A stretch of DNA of 64,000 nucleotides from an uncultured Clostridiaceae bacterium. GTDB taxonomy: Bacteria; Bacillota; Clostridia; TANB77; CAG-508. The translations under genes were made by a program, and so were the position numbers. The DNA is taken from NCBI GenBank assembly GCA_946628065.1, contig CAMOWC010000002.1, positions 62,001 to 126,000 of the forward strand, written 5' to 3'. Shown here in pieces: positions 32,125 to 42,088 of this stretch. Position 1 is the first letter of the stretch. The number at the start of each line of letters is the position of its first letter. A model generated the notes under the pieces. It was not told the origin of the DNA, made no database searches, and saw only the letters and a list, made by a program, of their open reading frames with translations.

Positions 32125-33196
32125 TTATTTGCTTTTTATTACTGTATAATTTTTCTCAGAATTAGTTAAACTTAAACTGCCATTTTTCGTTATCAATACA
32201 GTGTCTTCTATCCTTACTCCAAATTTTCCCGGTAAATAAATACCTGGTTCATCTGTAATTACCATATTCTCTTTTAATGTGTGCTGTGATCTTGAGCTAA
32301 TTACTGGTGTTTCGTGAATATCTAGCCCAACCCCATGTCCTAATGCATGTATGAGCATATATTTATTAAATTCAAAATTGTTTTCCACTAGTTTTCCTAT
32401 TATTTTTGTGTTCCCTCCATCTACATATTCATTTAATGTAGAAAGCTGATTTTTTAGAACTAAGTCATACACATTTTTTACTTCTTCTGGTACATAGTCA
32501 ATAAAAATAGTCCTTGTCATATCTGAGCAGTACCCGTCATATTTACAGCCCATGTCTATAATAATAGTATCTCCTGTTTCTATTTTTTTATTTGTAGGAG
32601 TTGCATGTGGCATCGATGAATTAACTCCAGAAGCTACAATTGGATCAAAAGAAACATCTTCTGCTCCATGTGTTTTAAAAAAATATTCAATCTCAGATGC
32701 TACTTGTTTTTCTGTCATTCCTATTTTTATAAAATCTTTTAAATGCTTAAAGCAATCATCTGTTAGTTTGCAGGCTTGTTTTATTTTACTTATTTCATCC
32801 TCGTCTTTTATTGTTCTCTGTTGTTCGATTAGATTTTCAGTTTCTTGCATATTTTCGATTTTATATCTACGTAAGTATTCTTTATACTTTGCATATGTTA
32901 CGTAATTTTCTTCAAATCCAACTGCATTGCAAAACAGAAAGAAATTTTCAAAGTCTTCGTCTCTAATGCTTCTAATATCATAAACTATAATTCCATCGTC
33001 TATAGTTAAGGTACGATTCACAGCCTCTATATATCGTCCATCTGTTATATATACGTTTTCTTTTCTAGTTATTAGTAAAGTTCCTTCAGCGTTTATTCCT
33101 GTTAAATATCTGATATTTACAGGATTAGAAACAATCATCCCGTCAATTCCTAGTCCGCTTGAATTTGTTTCTTAAAACCTCAATTTTATGATTCAT
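32125..33196 (-). CDS. pepP: Xaa-Pro aminopeptidase, with CGGN +1 site at codon 14 (33154-33157)
   Basis: Start upstream of ORF track: MNHKIEVLRNKFK-[CGGA]-LGIDGMIVSNPVNIRYLTG...; HGLGHGVGLDIHE-type M24 motifs (HALGHGVGLDIHE). Confidence 0.92.
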
Positions 33197-33199
33197 ATT

Positions 33200-33953
33200 C
33201 TACCCCCTATATAACCCTAGTGTAAAAACAGTTAGAAGAATATGTAGTAATAGTTCAAAAGGTACAAACATAACTACAAAAGCTGCTAAAACTATAAAAG
33301 GTCCAAATGGTATGTATTCGTTTGTTTTTTTAATTTTTGATACTATTAATATTATGCTTATAATAGCTCCTAATAAAAATGCAATTACTGATACAGCAAT
33401 TATGTTTGTCCATCCAAAAAATAGGCCCATTGCTCCCATTAATTTAACATCTCCAAAGCCCATTGCTTCTTTGCCTGCAATTAATCCGCCCAAGTAGTGT
33501 AATTAATAAGAAAATTCCTCCTCCTACTAGGCATCCAAGTAACATATTAATTGCTACATTATAGTTAATAAATATTCCTGATAAAAATGCAAATACAAGC
33601 CCTATTTCAAAAATAGTTAGGTTTAGCCTATTTGGTATAATTTGAAGCTTATAGTCAATTACAAGCGCTGATATAAGCATAGGTGCAAGTAGCAAAAATT
33701 TAAATAAGTTTATATTTCTTTCAAAAGAATATTCGAATCCAAAAGTGTATAGTATTCCTACAAATACTAATGCTGTTACTATAATTAGCATTGGATTTAT
33801 TTTAATATTTTTTCTTTCAGAAAAAAAGTCCATACTAAAAACGCTTTTTTCTTCTGATAGTCTTTCATTTGCCCAATTTAGAAAGTATCCAACTAAAGCT
33901 CCAATAAAAGCAATTAAAACATATCCCATGATGTGTACGTCGTTTATATACAT
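33200..33953 (-). CDS. Prepilin peptidase (A24 family), with CGGN +1 site at 33485-33488
   Basis: ORFs 33444-33953 and 33200-33493 join at GGG-CGGA-TTA: LLITLLGGLIAGKEAMGFGDVKLMGAMGLFFGW. Confidence 0.93.
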
Positions 33954-34451
33954 TATTTCTTCAACCTTCTTTCATATTTTTTTAGTATATATTTTTCAAA
34001 TGGTCTCTTAATTATTGTAAGCCATATATCTTTTTCGTCTAATGGTTTTACTAATATTGAAAACATGTGGCATCTATTTGCACCTACTACATCTGTAAAA
34101 ACCTGGTCACCTATTGCAGCAATATTCTCAGGCTTTTCATTAAGGATTTTTATTGCTTTTTTAAACCCGTTTTTAAAAGGTTTCATTGCAAAAAGAATAT
34201 AATCCATTTCTAATTCTTTTGATACTTTTTCTAGTTTTGTCTTTTTATTGCTATTTGATACAATTAAAAATTTTATTCCTTTTTCTTTTAATCCATCACA
34301 CCATTTTTTAGCGCCGTTCTAAAATATTGGCATCAAAATCTATCAAGGTATTATCCATATCCAAAATAATTGCTTTAATGCTGTTTTTATCTAGGAACTC
34401 ATATGGTATATCTTTTATTGTATCAACATATAATTTGGGGTAAAAAAGCAT
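33953..34451 (-). CDS. yqeG: YqeG family HAD IIIA-type phosphatase, with CGGN +1 site at 34313-34316
   Basis: MLFYPKLYVDTIKDIPYEFLDKNSIKAIILDMDNTLIDFDANILE-[CGGC]-AKKWCDGLKEKGIKFLIVSNSNKKTKLEKVSKELEMDYILFAMKPFKNGF; RBS GGAGGAAGTACATATG. Confidence 0.93.
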
Positions 34452-34576
34452 ATGTACTTCCTCCGCTTCTTTTATGCATAATAATATTATCAATACAACG
34501 CTATTTTGTCAATTTATTTGCAAATATTTTTCTTTTCTGGTATACTCTTTTCGGATGAAGGAGTGTATATATACAA

Positions 34577-35872
34577 ATGAATTTGGAAGAGAAAAGAAAC
34601 TTTAATATAAAAATATATCCAATTTATAAAATGTTTGCTTGGGATTTGCTCTTTTACTATGCAATCTCATTTTTATTTTTGACAGAAGTAAAAGGTTTTT
34701 CTAGTGCAGATGTAGTTTTATTAGATGTTTCTATATATACTTTATTTAAAAGCCTCTCCCAGCTTCCTTCAACAATAATAACAGATAAACTTGGTAAAAG
34801 ATTTAGCTTAATAGTTGGAAATATATTTATTTGTTTCTCTATTTTATTTATAATGCTATGCCCTAACTTAATAGTTTTAGCTCTTGCAGAATTTTGCATG
34901 GCTTTCGGCTTTGCAATTAAATCAATTGCTGAACCAAATATTTTATACGACTCTATAGAAGAAGGAGAAAAAAGAGGAAAAATTTTTAGCATATTAGATG
35001 GCAGAGGTTCATCTCTTTATTACTATTTAAATGCCATTTCTCTTTTGTCAACTGGTTTCTTATATGTTGTTAACCCATATTTGCCTGTTTTGCTGTGTTT
35101 CATATTCAGCATATTTGCTACAATTATATCTTTGAGTTTTTATTCGCTTCGTACTAATAATAATCCTAAAAAGGAAGTTGTTCCGAAGGCTACAGATAGG
35201 ATTGCTGAATATGCAAAAGAGCTTCGTTACGTTTTTAGGCAAATATTTAAATCCAGCAGGCTAAGGTACCTAATTCTATTCTATGGTTTGTTTCAAAGTT
35301 TGATAGCAGTAACAACAACTTTAGATAGAAGTTTGCTAACTGATCTGCATGTTCCAGCACAATATTTTGGTATAATATATGCTCTTCTTTCAGTACTTTC
35401 TGGAATATTTTCAAGGTCACAAGGTGTTATCCATAAAAAATTTAGGAATAAAGTCTTAACACTGTTTTCTGTGCTATTTATAGGGTCTTGTATTATATCT
35501 GGATTATTTGCTATAGTTTGGGTTCCTCTTGCCATTCCAATGCTATTAGTTCTGTTTTCTTTAGGAGTTAGATCATCAATAAAAGGACCTTTTTACACAC
35601 TATATAAACAATATTTAGGAAATTTTGCATCTTCTAATGTTAGACCTAAAATATATTCTGTCACATATTTATTTGAAAACTTATGTGGAGCTATTATAGC
35701 ATTTGGAGTCTCAAGGCTACTTGATGTAACATCAACTGCAATTGTATTTATAATTCTTGGAACAATTTATACTTTCGTATTTATAGTGTTGCTTTATAGA
35801 ATGAAAACGCGCGTTGGGCTTAAACCTGAACAATATAGAAAAGAAGATATTAACTTAGTAGAATTAAAATAA
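34577..35872 (+). CDS. MFS transporter
   Basis: 12-TM-like 431 aa; ITDKLGKRFSLIVGN loop motif. Confidence 0.85.
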   Translation: MNLEEKRNFNIKIYPIYKMFAWDLLFYYAISFLFLTEVKGFSSADVVLLDVSIYTLFKSLSQLPSTIITDKLGKRFSLIVGNIFICFSILFIMLCPNLIVLALAEFCMAFGFAIKSIAEPNILYDSIEEGEKRGKIFSILDGRGSSLYYYLNAISLLSTGFLYVVNPYLPVLLCFIFSIFATIISLSFYSLRTNNNPKKEVVPKATDRIAEYAKELRYVFRQIFKSSRLRYLILFYGLFQSLIAVTTTLDRSLLTDLHVPAQYFGIIYALLSVLSGIFSRSQGVIHKKFRNKVLTLFSVLFIGSCIISGLFAIVWVPLAIPMLLVLFSLGVRSSIKGPFYTLYKQYLGNFASSNVRPKIYSVTYLFENLCGAIIAFGVSRLLDVTSTAIVFIILGTIYTFVFIVLLYRMKTRVGLKPEQYRKEDINLVELK

Positions 35873-35906
35873 AAGCAAATAGAAAATTTCTATTTGCTTT
35901 TATTTT
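35872..35906. terminator. Bidirectional terminator between MFS gene and tmk
   Basis: AAAAGCAAATAGAAA-ATTT-CTATTTGCTTTTA hairpin between convergent genes. Confidence 0.75.
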
Positions 35907-36603
35907 AAATATGTTTTTTTATTTCTCTAAATATTTCTTCATGTATATCTTCTATTGTTCTTATGTTACCATCCTTCACACATTTTATCTCATACCAATT
36001 GTATTTGTCTACTAAGCTACAAGCTGCATTATAGCTATCAATTATATGGTTTTTGTCTCTTTCATGTATGTCTTTTTTTGATTCATGTGTTATCTTATTT
36101 TCTCTATTCTCCATAAGTTTTAAAGCATATTCTGGTGGCATATTTAGAAAAAAAGTTTCAGTTGGCTGTGGAATTCCGAATATATTATATTCTAAATCAC
36201 AAAGCCAATTTAAGAATTTCTCTCTTTCCTCTTTATCATTTATTTTTCCTGCTTGGTGTACCATATTGGCAGTTGTATATCTGTCGGCTAATACTAATCC
36301 TCCATTTTTATAGAATTCCTCAAATTCTTGCTTGTATGATGCATATCTATCTACTGCATAGAATATAGAAGCAATATATGCACTTACGTCTTTTGCATTT
36401 TGTCCAAATTCCCCAGCTAAGTACATCTTTACAAGGCTTGATGAAGGATTATCATACCTAGGAAATGATAGCTTTTTATATAGTATATTCTCTTTTTCTA
36501 ATCTTTCTGTTAATTTATTAAATTGCGTTTGTTTACCACTACCATCTGTTCCATCTATTACAAATAATTTGCCTCTCATATTTCCCCCTAAAAAAATATT
36601 CAT
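35905..36603 (-). CDS. tmk: Thymidylate kinase
   Basis: KLFVIDGTDGSGKQTQFNKLTERL. Confidence 0.88.
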   Translation of the reverse strand: MNIFLGGNMRGKLFVIDGTDGSGKQTQFNKLTERLEKENILYKKLSFPRYDNPSSSLVKMYLAGEFGQNAKDVSAYIASIFYAVDRYASYKQEFEEFYKNGGLVLADRYTTANMVHQAGKINDKEEREKFLNWLCDLEYNIFGIPQPTETFFLNMPPEYALKLMENRENKITHESKKDIHERDKNHIIDSYNAACSLVDKYNWYEIKCVKDGNIRTIEDIHEEIFREIKKHI

Positions 36604-36682
36604 TATTCACTATTCACTATTTGTTAACAATAAAAAGCAATGTTAATAAATAATGAAAAATGAATAATGAATAGTGAATAAT
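36602..36682. repeat. AT-rich inverted repeat element (15-bp arms)
   Basis: ATTATTCACTATTCA (36602-36616) with exact reverse complement TGAATAGTGAATAAT (36668-36682). Confidence 0.7.
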
Positions 36683-36701
36683 CGGTAATTGTTTTATTAG
36701 T

Positions 36702-37040
36702 TTATGCTTTTCCCCAGAACCAGTCCATACCTGAATTGTAGCTTTTCTTTTTTCCTGTTCTACTTTCTAATTCGTCTACCCATAAATATGATAAGAAAGA
36801 TAATAAAATCATTACAAAGTCAATTGTTAAGCAACTAGTTAATACTGATTTTGTTTCTTCTAAATCTGGTGCAAGTGTCATAATTTGTATTACATGCCAA
36901 ATTAATAATACTAAATATGTTAGTAATGATGCAGCAGTAATATACCCTTTTTTAGTTTCCTTTCCTAAGAATATTAATATTAATGTAATTGCAAGCATTA
37001 ATATTAAAGTAATTGGGTTTGCAATGTTGAAAATAAACAT
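36702..37040 (-). CDS. Small membrane protein, hypothetical
   Basis: 112 aa, three hydrophobic segments, RBS present. Confidence 0.6.
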   Translation of the reverse strand: MFIFNIANPITLILMLAITLILIFLGKETKKGYITAASLLTYLVLLIWHVIQIMTLAPDLEETKSVLTSCLTIDFVMILLSFLSYLWVDELESRTGKKKSYNSGMDWFWGKA

Positions 37041-37078
37041 CTTTTTTTCCTCCTTTGTATTTTTATATATTTTTCAAA

Positions 37079-38227
37079 TTAAAAACCACGTCTCCTAGAT
37101 GCGTCGCTCCAAAGTGTTTTTTCTTCCTCTTCTTCTATCTCCTGCTCTTCTCTCTTTTTGCGTTCTTCTTCCTTTTCTTCGGCTCGTGCATCTTCTTCTG
37201 CTAATTGGCGTTTTTTTAGTTCTTCCTCAAGCTCTTCTTGTATTTTGCGCTCTTCTTCTTCTCTGTCTGTGTCTATTTCGTCTACTCCTGCTTTATTTAC
37301 TTCCTGTTCTTCAATATGATTGCCAATAGAGCGTCCATCTTGCCTTACATCAATATCTATTCTTCCGGTATTAGTTCCTCTGTAATTCTTTACTCTAATG
37401 TCGCCTGGATCAATATCAACTGCCTCACCTGTATATATACTATTTCCTGCAGTTATGTTTATATCTCCTATTGTATCAGAGTGATCAGTTAATACGGCTC
37501 TTTCAAATTCTCCATTGGATTTTTGATTTATAACCATCCAGTCATTTGAAACTGCACCAGTATTTTGTTTTAATTTAACAAGAAACAAATTGTCATGTTC
37601 TACGTTTTTATTAAGAACTCTTGACATTGTAAGTTCGTCTTTAACTTCAACAACCATCAAAACAGTGCCTTCTCTTACACCTAATGCTTGAGCAATTTTT
37701 GCTTTTCTTCCTGAAGGTTCTCTGCTTCCTTCCTCTTGGGCTCTTTCTTCATCACTTTTTTCTGCTTCTTCTCTTTCTTCTAGAGGAACTTCTAGCATCT
37801 TTTTCTTTTCAATTTCTTCTCTGCTTACAAGATAAGGAGTATCTAATTCTCCATCTCTTACAAAATCTTTAAATTTTTCTTTTAGTTCTTCACTTACAAT
37901 TAGTTCATTTTTTTCATTAATAGTGGCAATTAAGTGAATTTCATCATCTCTTAACTGAACAAGTAGTGTTTGTCGTTCTTTTTCTTCATCTTCAAGCTCA
38001 ATTGCAATTAAGTCCTGAGCTACTATTCCGTCACTATCTTGTAGTTTGTCTGTTAATTGTATTTCACCTTTATATTTGCTTATGGAAATTGGTTCAAATC
38101 CCGCTGGCATTTCAAGAGTTTGTAGTTTTTGTCTAACATCGTAAAGTTCTTGTAATGCTTGTTCAAGGTCATTTTGAGCTTTTTGTTTTGCATTTAGATC
38201 TACTTCACCTATAGCATTTTCATCCAT
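37079..38227 (-). CDS. Hypothetical Glu-rich protein
   Basis: 382-aa ORF with acidic C-terminal coiled coil. Confidence 0.6.
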   Translation of the reverse strand: MDENAIGEVDLNAKQKAQNDLEQALQELYDVRQKLQTLEMPAGFEPISISKYKGEIQLTDKLQDSDGIVAQDLIAIELEDEEKERQTLLVQLRDDEIHLIATINEKNELIVSEELKEKFKDFVRDGELDTPYLVSREEIEKKKMLEVPLEEREEAEKSDEERAQEEGSREPSGRKAKIAQALGVREGTVLMVVEVKDELTMSRVLNKNVEHDNLFLVKLKQNTGAVSNDWMVINQKSNGEFERAVLTDHSDTIGDINITAGNSIYTGEAVDIDPGDIRVKNYRGTNTGRIDIDVRQDGRSIGNHIEEQEVNKAGVDEIDTDREEEERKIQEELEEELKKRQLAEEDARAEEKEEERKKREEQEIEEEEEKTLWSDASRRRGF

Positions 38228-38246
38228 ATTACCACTTCCTTTAAAT

Positions 38247-39611
38247 TTAACTTAATTTTTTTTCAATTAATTCTGCAATTTGTTTGGCAGCTTTTGTTAT
38301 TTCTTCTTGTTTTTCTCCTTCAATCATTACACGAATGACAGGTTCCGTTCCAGAAGGTCTTATTAATACTCTTCCATTTCCGGCGAAATGCTTTTCCGTT
38401 TCTTTAATTAGCTCTTGGATGTCAGTGTCATTATCTATTTCGCTTTTTTTGCTATTATTAACTTTTGCATTTATTAAAACCTGTGGATATAATTTAATGA
38501 TATCACAAAGTTTTGAAACTGTCACCCCTTTTTCCAATAAAATTTTAATTAACATTAAAGAAGTGAGTATTCCGTCTCCAGTTGGGTTATAGTCTAAGAA
38601 TATAATATGACCTGATTGTTCTCCTCCAATATTATAACCGTTCTTTAGCATTTCTTCAAGTACATATCTGTCTCCAACTTTTGTTTGTTTAAATTCAACA
38701 CCATTGTTTTCAGCATATTTACTAAGCCCTAGGTTGCTCATTACTGTTGCAACAAGCGTATCTTTGTTTAGTGTTCCCTTTTCTTTCATGTAGTTTGAAC
38801 ATACAGCTAATATTTTGTCTCCATCAATTTCATTTCCGTTTTCGTCAACAGCTAAGCATCTATCTCCATCACCATCATATGCAATTCCTAGGCTTAGTTT
38901 GTTTTCTACAACAAATTTCTTTAGACCTTCTAGGTGAGTAGAACCACAATTTTCATTTATGTTTACTCCATCTGGATTATTATTTATTATTTTATAATTA
39001 ATTCCTAATGCTTTAAATACTTTTTCTGCAACTTTGTATGTAGCTCCATTTGCAACATCTAATCCTACAACGAAATCATCTCTATTGTATTTTGCTATGT
39101 CATCATCAAAGTTCTTTCTAAAGAAATATACATACTCATCTAATAAATCTTCTCTTACTTCTGATATGCCTATTTTGTCTTTAACAGCTGTAAGTTCTTC
39201 AACCTTTCCTGAATCCATAACATCTTCTATTTCTTCTTCTATTTCATCTGGTATTTTCATTCCTTTATTACTAAAGTACTTTACGCCATTAAATTCAAAT
39301 GTGTTATGAGATGCAGATATAACCACACTTGCATCTGCATTTAGTTTTTTAGTTAAATATGCAACTGCTGGTGTAGGTATAACCCCAAGTAGTTTTACAT
39401 TTGCTCCATAACTTAAAAATCCTGCTGTCATGGCACTTTCTATTAGAGTTCCAGAAAGACGTGTGTCTCTTCCAATTAATATAGTTGGTGCATGATCAGT
39501 ATGTTTAGATAATACGTATGCACCCGCCTTTGCTACCTTATATACAAGCTCTGGTGTTAAGTCTGTATTTGCAATTCTTCTAATTCCATCTGTTCCAAAA
39601 TATTTACGCAT
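38247..39611 (-). CDS. glmM: Phosphoglucosamine mutase
   Basis: MRKYFGTDGIRRIAN; VVISASHNTFEFNGVKYF; RPSGTEPVIRVMIEG. Confidence 0.97.
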   Translation of the reverse strand: MRKYFGTDGIRRIANTDLTPELVYKVAKAGAYVLSKHTDHAPTILIGRDTRLSGTLIESAMTAGFLSYGANVKLLGVIPTPAVAYLTKKLNADASVVISASHNTFEFNGVKYFSNKGMKIPDEIEEEIEDVMDSGKVEELTAVKDKIGISEVREDLLDEYVYFFRKNFDDDIAKYNRDDFVVGLDVANGATYKVAEKVFKALGINYKIINNNPDGVNINENCGSTHLEGLKKFVVENKLSLGIAYDGDGDRCLAVDENGNEIDGDKILAVCSNYMKEKGTLNKDTLVATVMSNLGLSKYAENNGVEFKQTKVGDRYVLEEMLKNGYNIGGEQSGHIIFLDYNPTGDGILTSLMLIKILLEKGVTVSKLCDIIKLYPQVLINAKVNNSKKSEIDNDTDIQELIKETEKHFAGNGRVLIRPSGTEPVIRVMIEGEKQEEITKAAKQIAELIEKKLS

Positions 39612-40653
39612 TGTTTGCCTCCTTTATTTTTTTCTTATTATTCCATTTGCCAAGTAAGAATGGACAGAATTTATTGATTATGAACGATAATCCGCAAAGC
39701 AGTATAGTTGTTATTGTTATTTCAATTACTAGTTTAATATTTTTGCTATATGTATAATTCTTTAATATGTCATTAATTATAGCAAAAAAGATTTTATAAT
39801 GAAACATATAAAAAATCAAAGTGTTTTTTCCACAATATTCTAATATGTTACTACTCTCTATTTTGCTACTAACTATCATCAAAATCCAAATTCCTGAGAT
39901 TGATTGTAACATATACAAGAAATAATTTCCAATGTGGCACGAAAACAAATCCGTGATACCATAAAGCTTATAATTTGTAAATGCACATATCACATTAATG
40001 CCTAGTAGAAATATTGCATAGTCAAATTTTAAAATTTTATTTTTGAGCATTTCTTTATTGTTTTGTACAAGATATCCCAACATAAGAAATGAAATTGCAA
40101 CTGGTGCAACATCTATGCTCCATACAAACCCTTGAATATATTGTAAAATAACATAGCCTATAGCAGAAGATAAAATAATAATTGCAACACATATTAAGTT
40201 TTTCTTTGGGTGTTTATCAATCAGTTTTACTATTAAATAAAATAATAATATTGCAGTAAATAGTGCTGATATAAACCAAAAACTATAGTAATATGGTCTG
40301 TTTAGTCTATATGCTAATACCATCCCAATATACTGATACAAATAATCCATATTGAAAAACTCACTAAACGATGTACCATTTGAGCAAAATTCATATATTC
40401 TTGTCAAATTAAGTACTACAATTCCTAAAGCAAAATAAGGAATAAGTAATCCTTTTGCTTTTGACTTAAAGAAATCTTTAAATTTAGGATATTTCTTATA
40501 TGAAAAGCACATTCCTGATATAAAAAAGAACATTGGCATATGAAATGAGTATACTAATACTTTTATTGTTTGCGGTAAAAATTGGCAATGTCCTATAACC
40601 ACGAGTAATATGCTTATGCCTCTTGCAACATCTAATACTTTGTCTCTTTTCAT
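39604..40653 (-). CDS. Acyltransferase family 3 membrane protein
   Basis: DVARGISILLVVIGHC...FFISGMCFSYKK. Confidence 0.88.
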   Translation of the reverse strand: MKRDKVLDVARGISILLVVIGHCQFLPQTIKVLVYSFHMPMFFFISGMCFSYKKYPKFKDFFKSKAKGLLIPYFALGIVVLNLTRIYEFCSNGTSFSEFFNMDYLYQYIGMVLAYRLNRPYYYSFWFISALFTAILLFYLIVKLIDKHPKKNLICVAIIILSSAIGYVILQYIQGFVWSIDVAPVAISFLMLGYLVQNNKEMLKNKILKFDYAIFLLGINVICAFTNYKLYGITDLFSCHIGNYFLYMLQSISGIWILMIVSSKIESSNILEYCGKNTLIFYMFHYKIFFAIINDILKNYTYSKNIKLVIEITITTILLCGLSFIINKFCPFLLGKWNNKKKIKEANNA

Positions 40654-40667
40654 TCTTACTCCTTTAG

Positions 40668-42074
40668 TTAGTCTATTTGCACTCTAATTACTTGTTTTTT
40701 TGTTTTGTTATCCGCTTTTTTTATTAATATTACATCTAATTCTTTACTATCATTAATAATTTTTTTGTCTAATGATATTGAGGTTTTATTTTGAATATAG
40801 TTAAAGTCGTAGATTTTATCCTTAACCTTTAAATATGCATAGTCGTATCCACCATTTGGTATTGTTATTTTTACAATTGGTGTATTTGCTTTTTCATCTG
40901 ATGCTATCGCGGTTTTTACAGCATCTTTTATTTTTTCTGTTTCCACATTATCTATTGTCTCTTCGTTAATGTTTTCAAGCTTGTCGTAACAAACGTTAAC
41001 AATTTTCTTCTTCATATTTTTTTCACTGTAGTAGCTATCTCCTATAGCATATTCTGCTCCCTCAAATAAAACAATATCAGGCAATGTAATATTATAGTAA
41101 TAGTCGAAATTAATTACATTATCATAATTGTGTACGTAATATACTTTATTAAATACGTTTGCTATAAATTTTTCCTTTCCTCCCATATAGCTTCCTCTAA
41201 AAAAGAGCATTGTATAGTTGTTATTTACTTTTTCATTTTGAGTTTCTAAATATGTTGAATGCGTTTTGCTTATGTCTATATATTCTTTATATATTTTTGT
41301 AAAAGTATAATTCTGTGTTTTTATTGTATATTGAGGAATGTCTTCACTTATCGCAAAATTTGAAGAAGGAAGTGTGTCTACATGCTCATACTTTTTTTGG
41401 TAATCTTCCATGTCCAGTAAATTAATTTTGATTCCATCCTCTTGCATTCTTTTATAAATATTATTTAATCCAATAAAAGCACCTGTCTCATTCCAATGTC
41501 CTGCATCATATTTTACGTTATATACCTGTTCTGTTTTTGATGCATCTATTAGGCATTGTGTATTGTCAATATAATTTACTTCGAGCTCATTTAGCTTTTC
41601 TTTCAAATAATTAATTCTGTAATTTGTAAAAATGTAGCCTTCTGGTAAATATTGTGAATAAACACTTATTTTGGTTGGATTAATAACAAATAAAAAATAG
41701 CTTCCCCTATCTGTTACATATGTTTGTAAGTCTTTTATCATTTTGGCAAATGTATTTAGATACGTGTCGTCATGTTTTTCTATGTCAGTTTTGTAAAATA
41801 TGTATCCATCTTTTCCATATGAATATGTAGGGTGTATCATTTTGTTAAGAAGCTTATCATTAGCTTCAGTATATGCATTTATAAATTTATTTCTAAATCC
41901 TATCCTTTTTGATATGTACTCATTAAATGTTTTTATATTTTTTATAGATTTTGCTTCTGGAAGCTTTTTATTATCTATTTCAGAAATTTGATCTGGGTTA
42001 AGATTAATAAAAATTATTGGTATCAATATTATGGTAAACATCAATGCAATAATTATTAACTTAAAGTATTTCAT
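40668..42074 (-). CDS. DHHW/AlgX-like O-acetylation partner protein
   Basis: N-terminal TM, FNEYISKRIGFRNKFI, YDAGHWNETGAFIG; adjacent to MBOAT. Confidence 0.75.
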   Translation of the reverse strand: MKYFKLIIIALMFTIILIPIIFINLNPDQISEIDNKKLPEAKSIKNIKTFNEYISKRIGFRNKFINAYTEANDKLLNKMIHPTYSYGKDGYIFYKTDIEKHDDTYLNTFAKMIKDLQTYVTDRGSYFLFVINPTKISVYSQYLPEGYIFTNYRINYLKEKLNELEVNYIDNTQCLIDASKTEQVYNVKYDAGHWNETGAFIGLNNIYKRMQEDGIKINLLDMEDYQKKYEHVDTLPSSNFAISEDIPQYTIKTQNYTFTKIYKEYIDISKTHSTYLETQNEKVNNNYTMLFFRGSYMGGKEKFIANVFNKVYYVHNYDNVINFDYYYNITLPDIVLFEGAEYAIGDSYYSEKNMKKKIVNVCYDKLENINEETIDNVETEKIKDAVKTAIASDEKANTPIVKITIPNGGYDYAYLKVKDKIYDFNYIQNKTSISLDKKIINDSKELDVILIKKADNKTKKQVIRVQID

Positions 42075-42088
42075 AAATGTCTCCTTTC

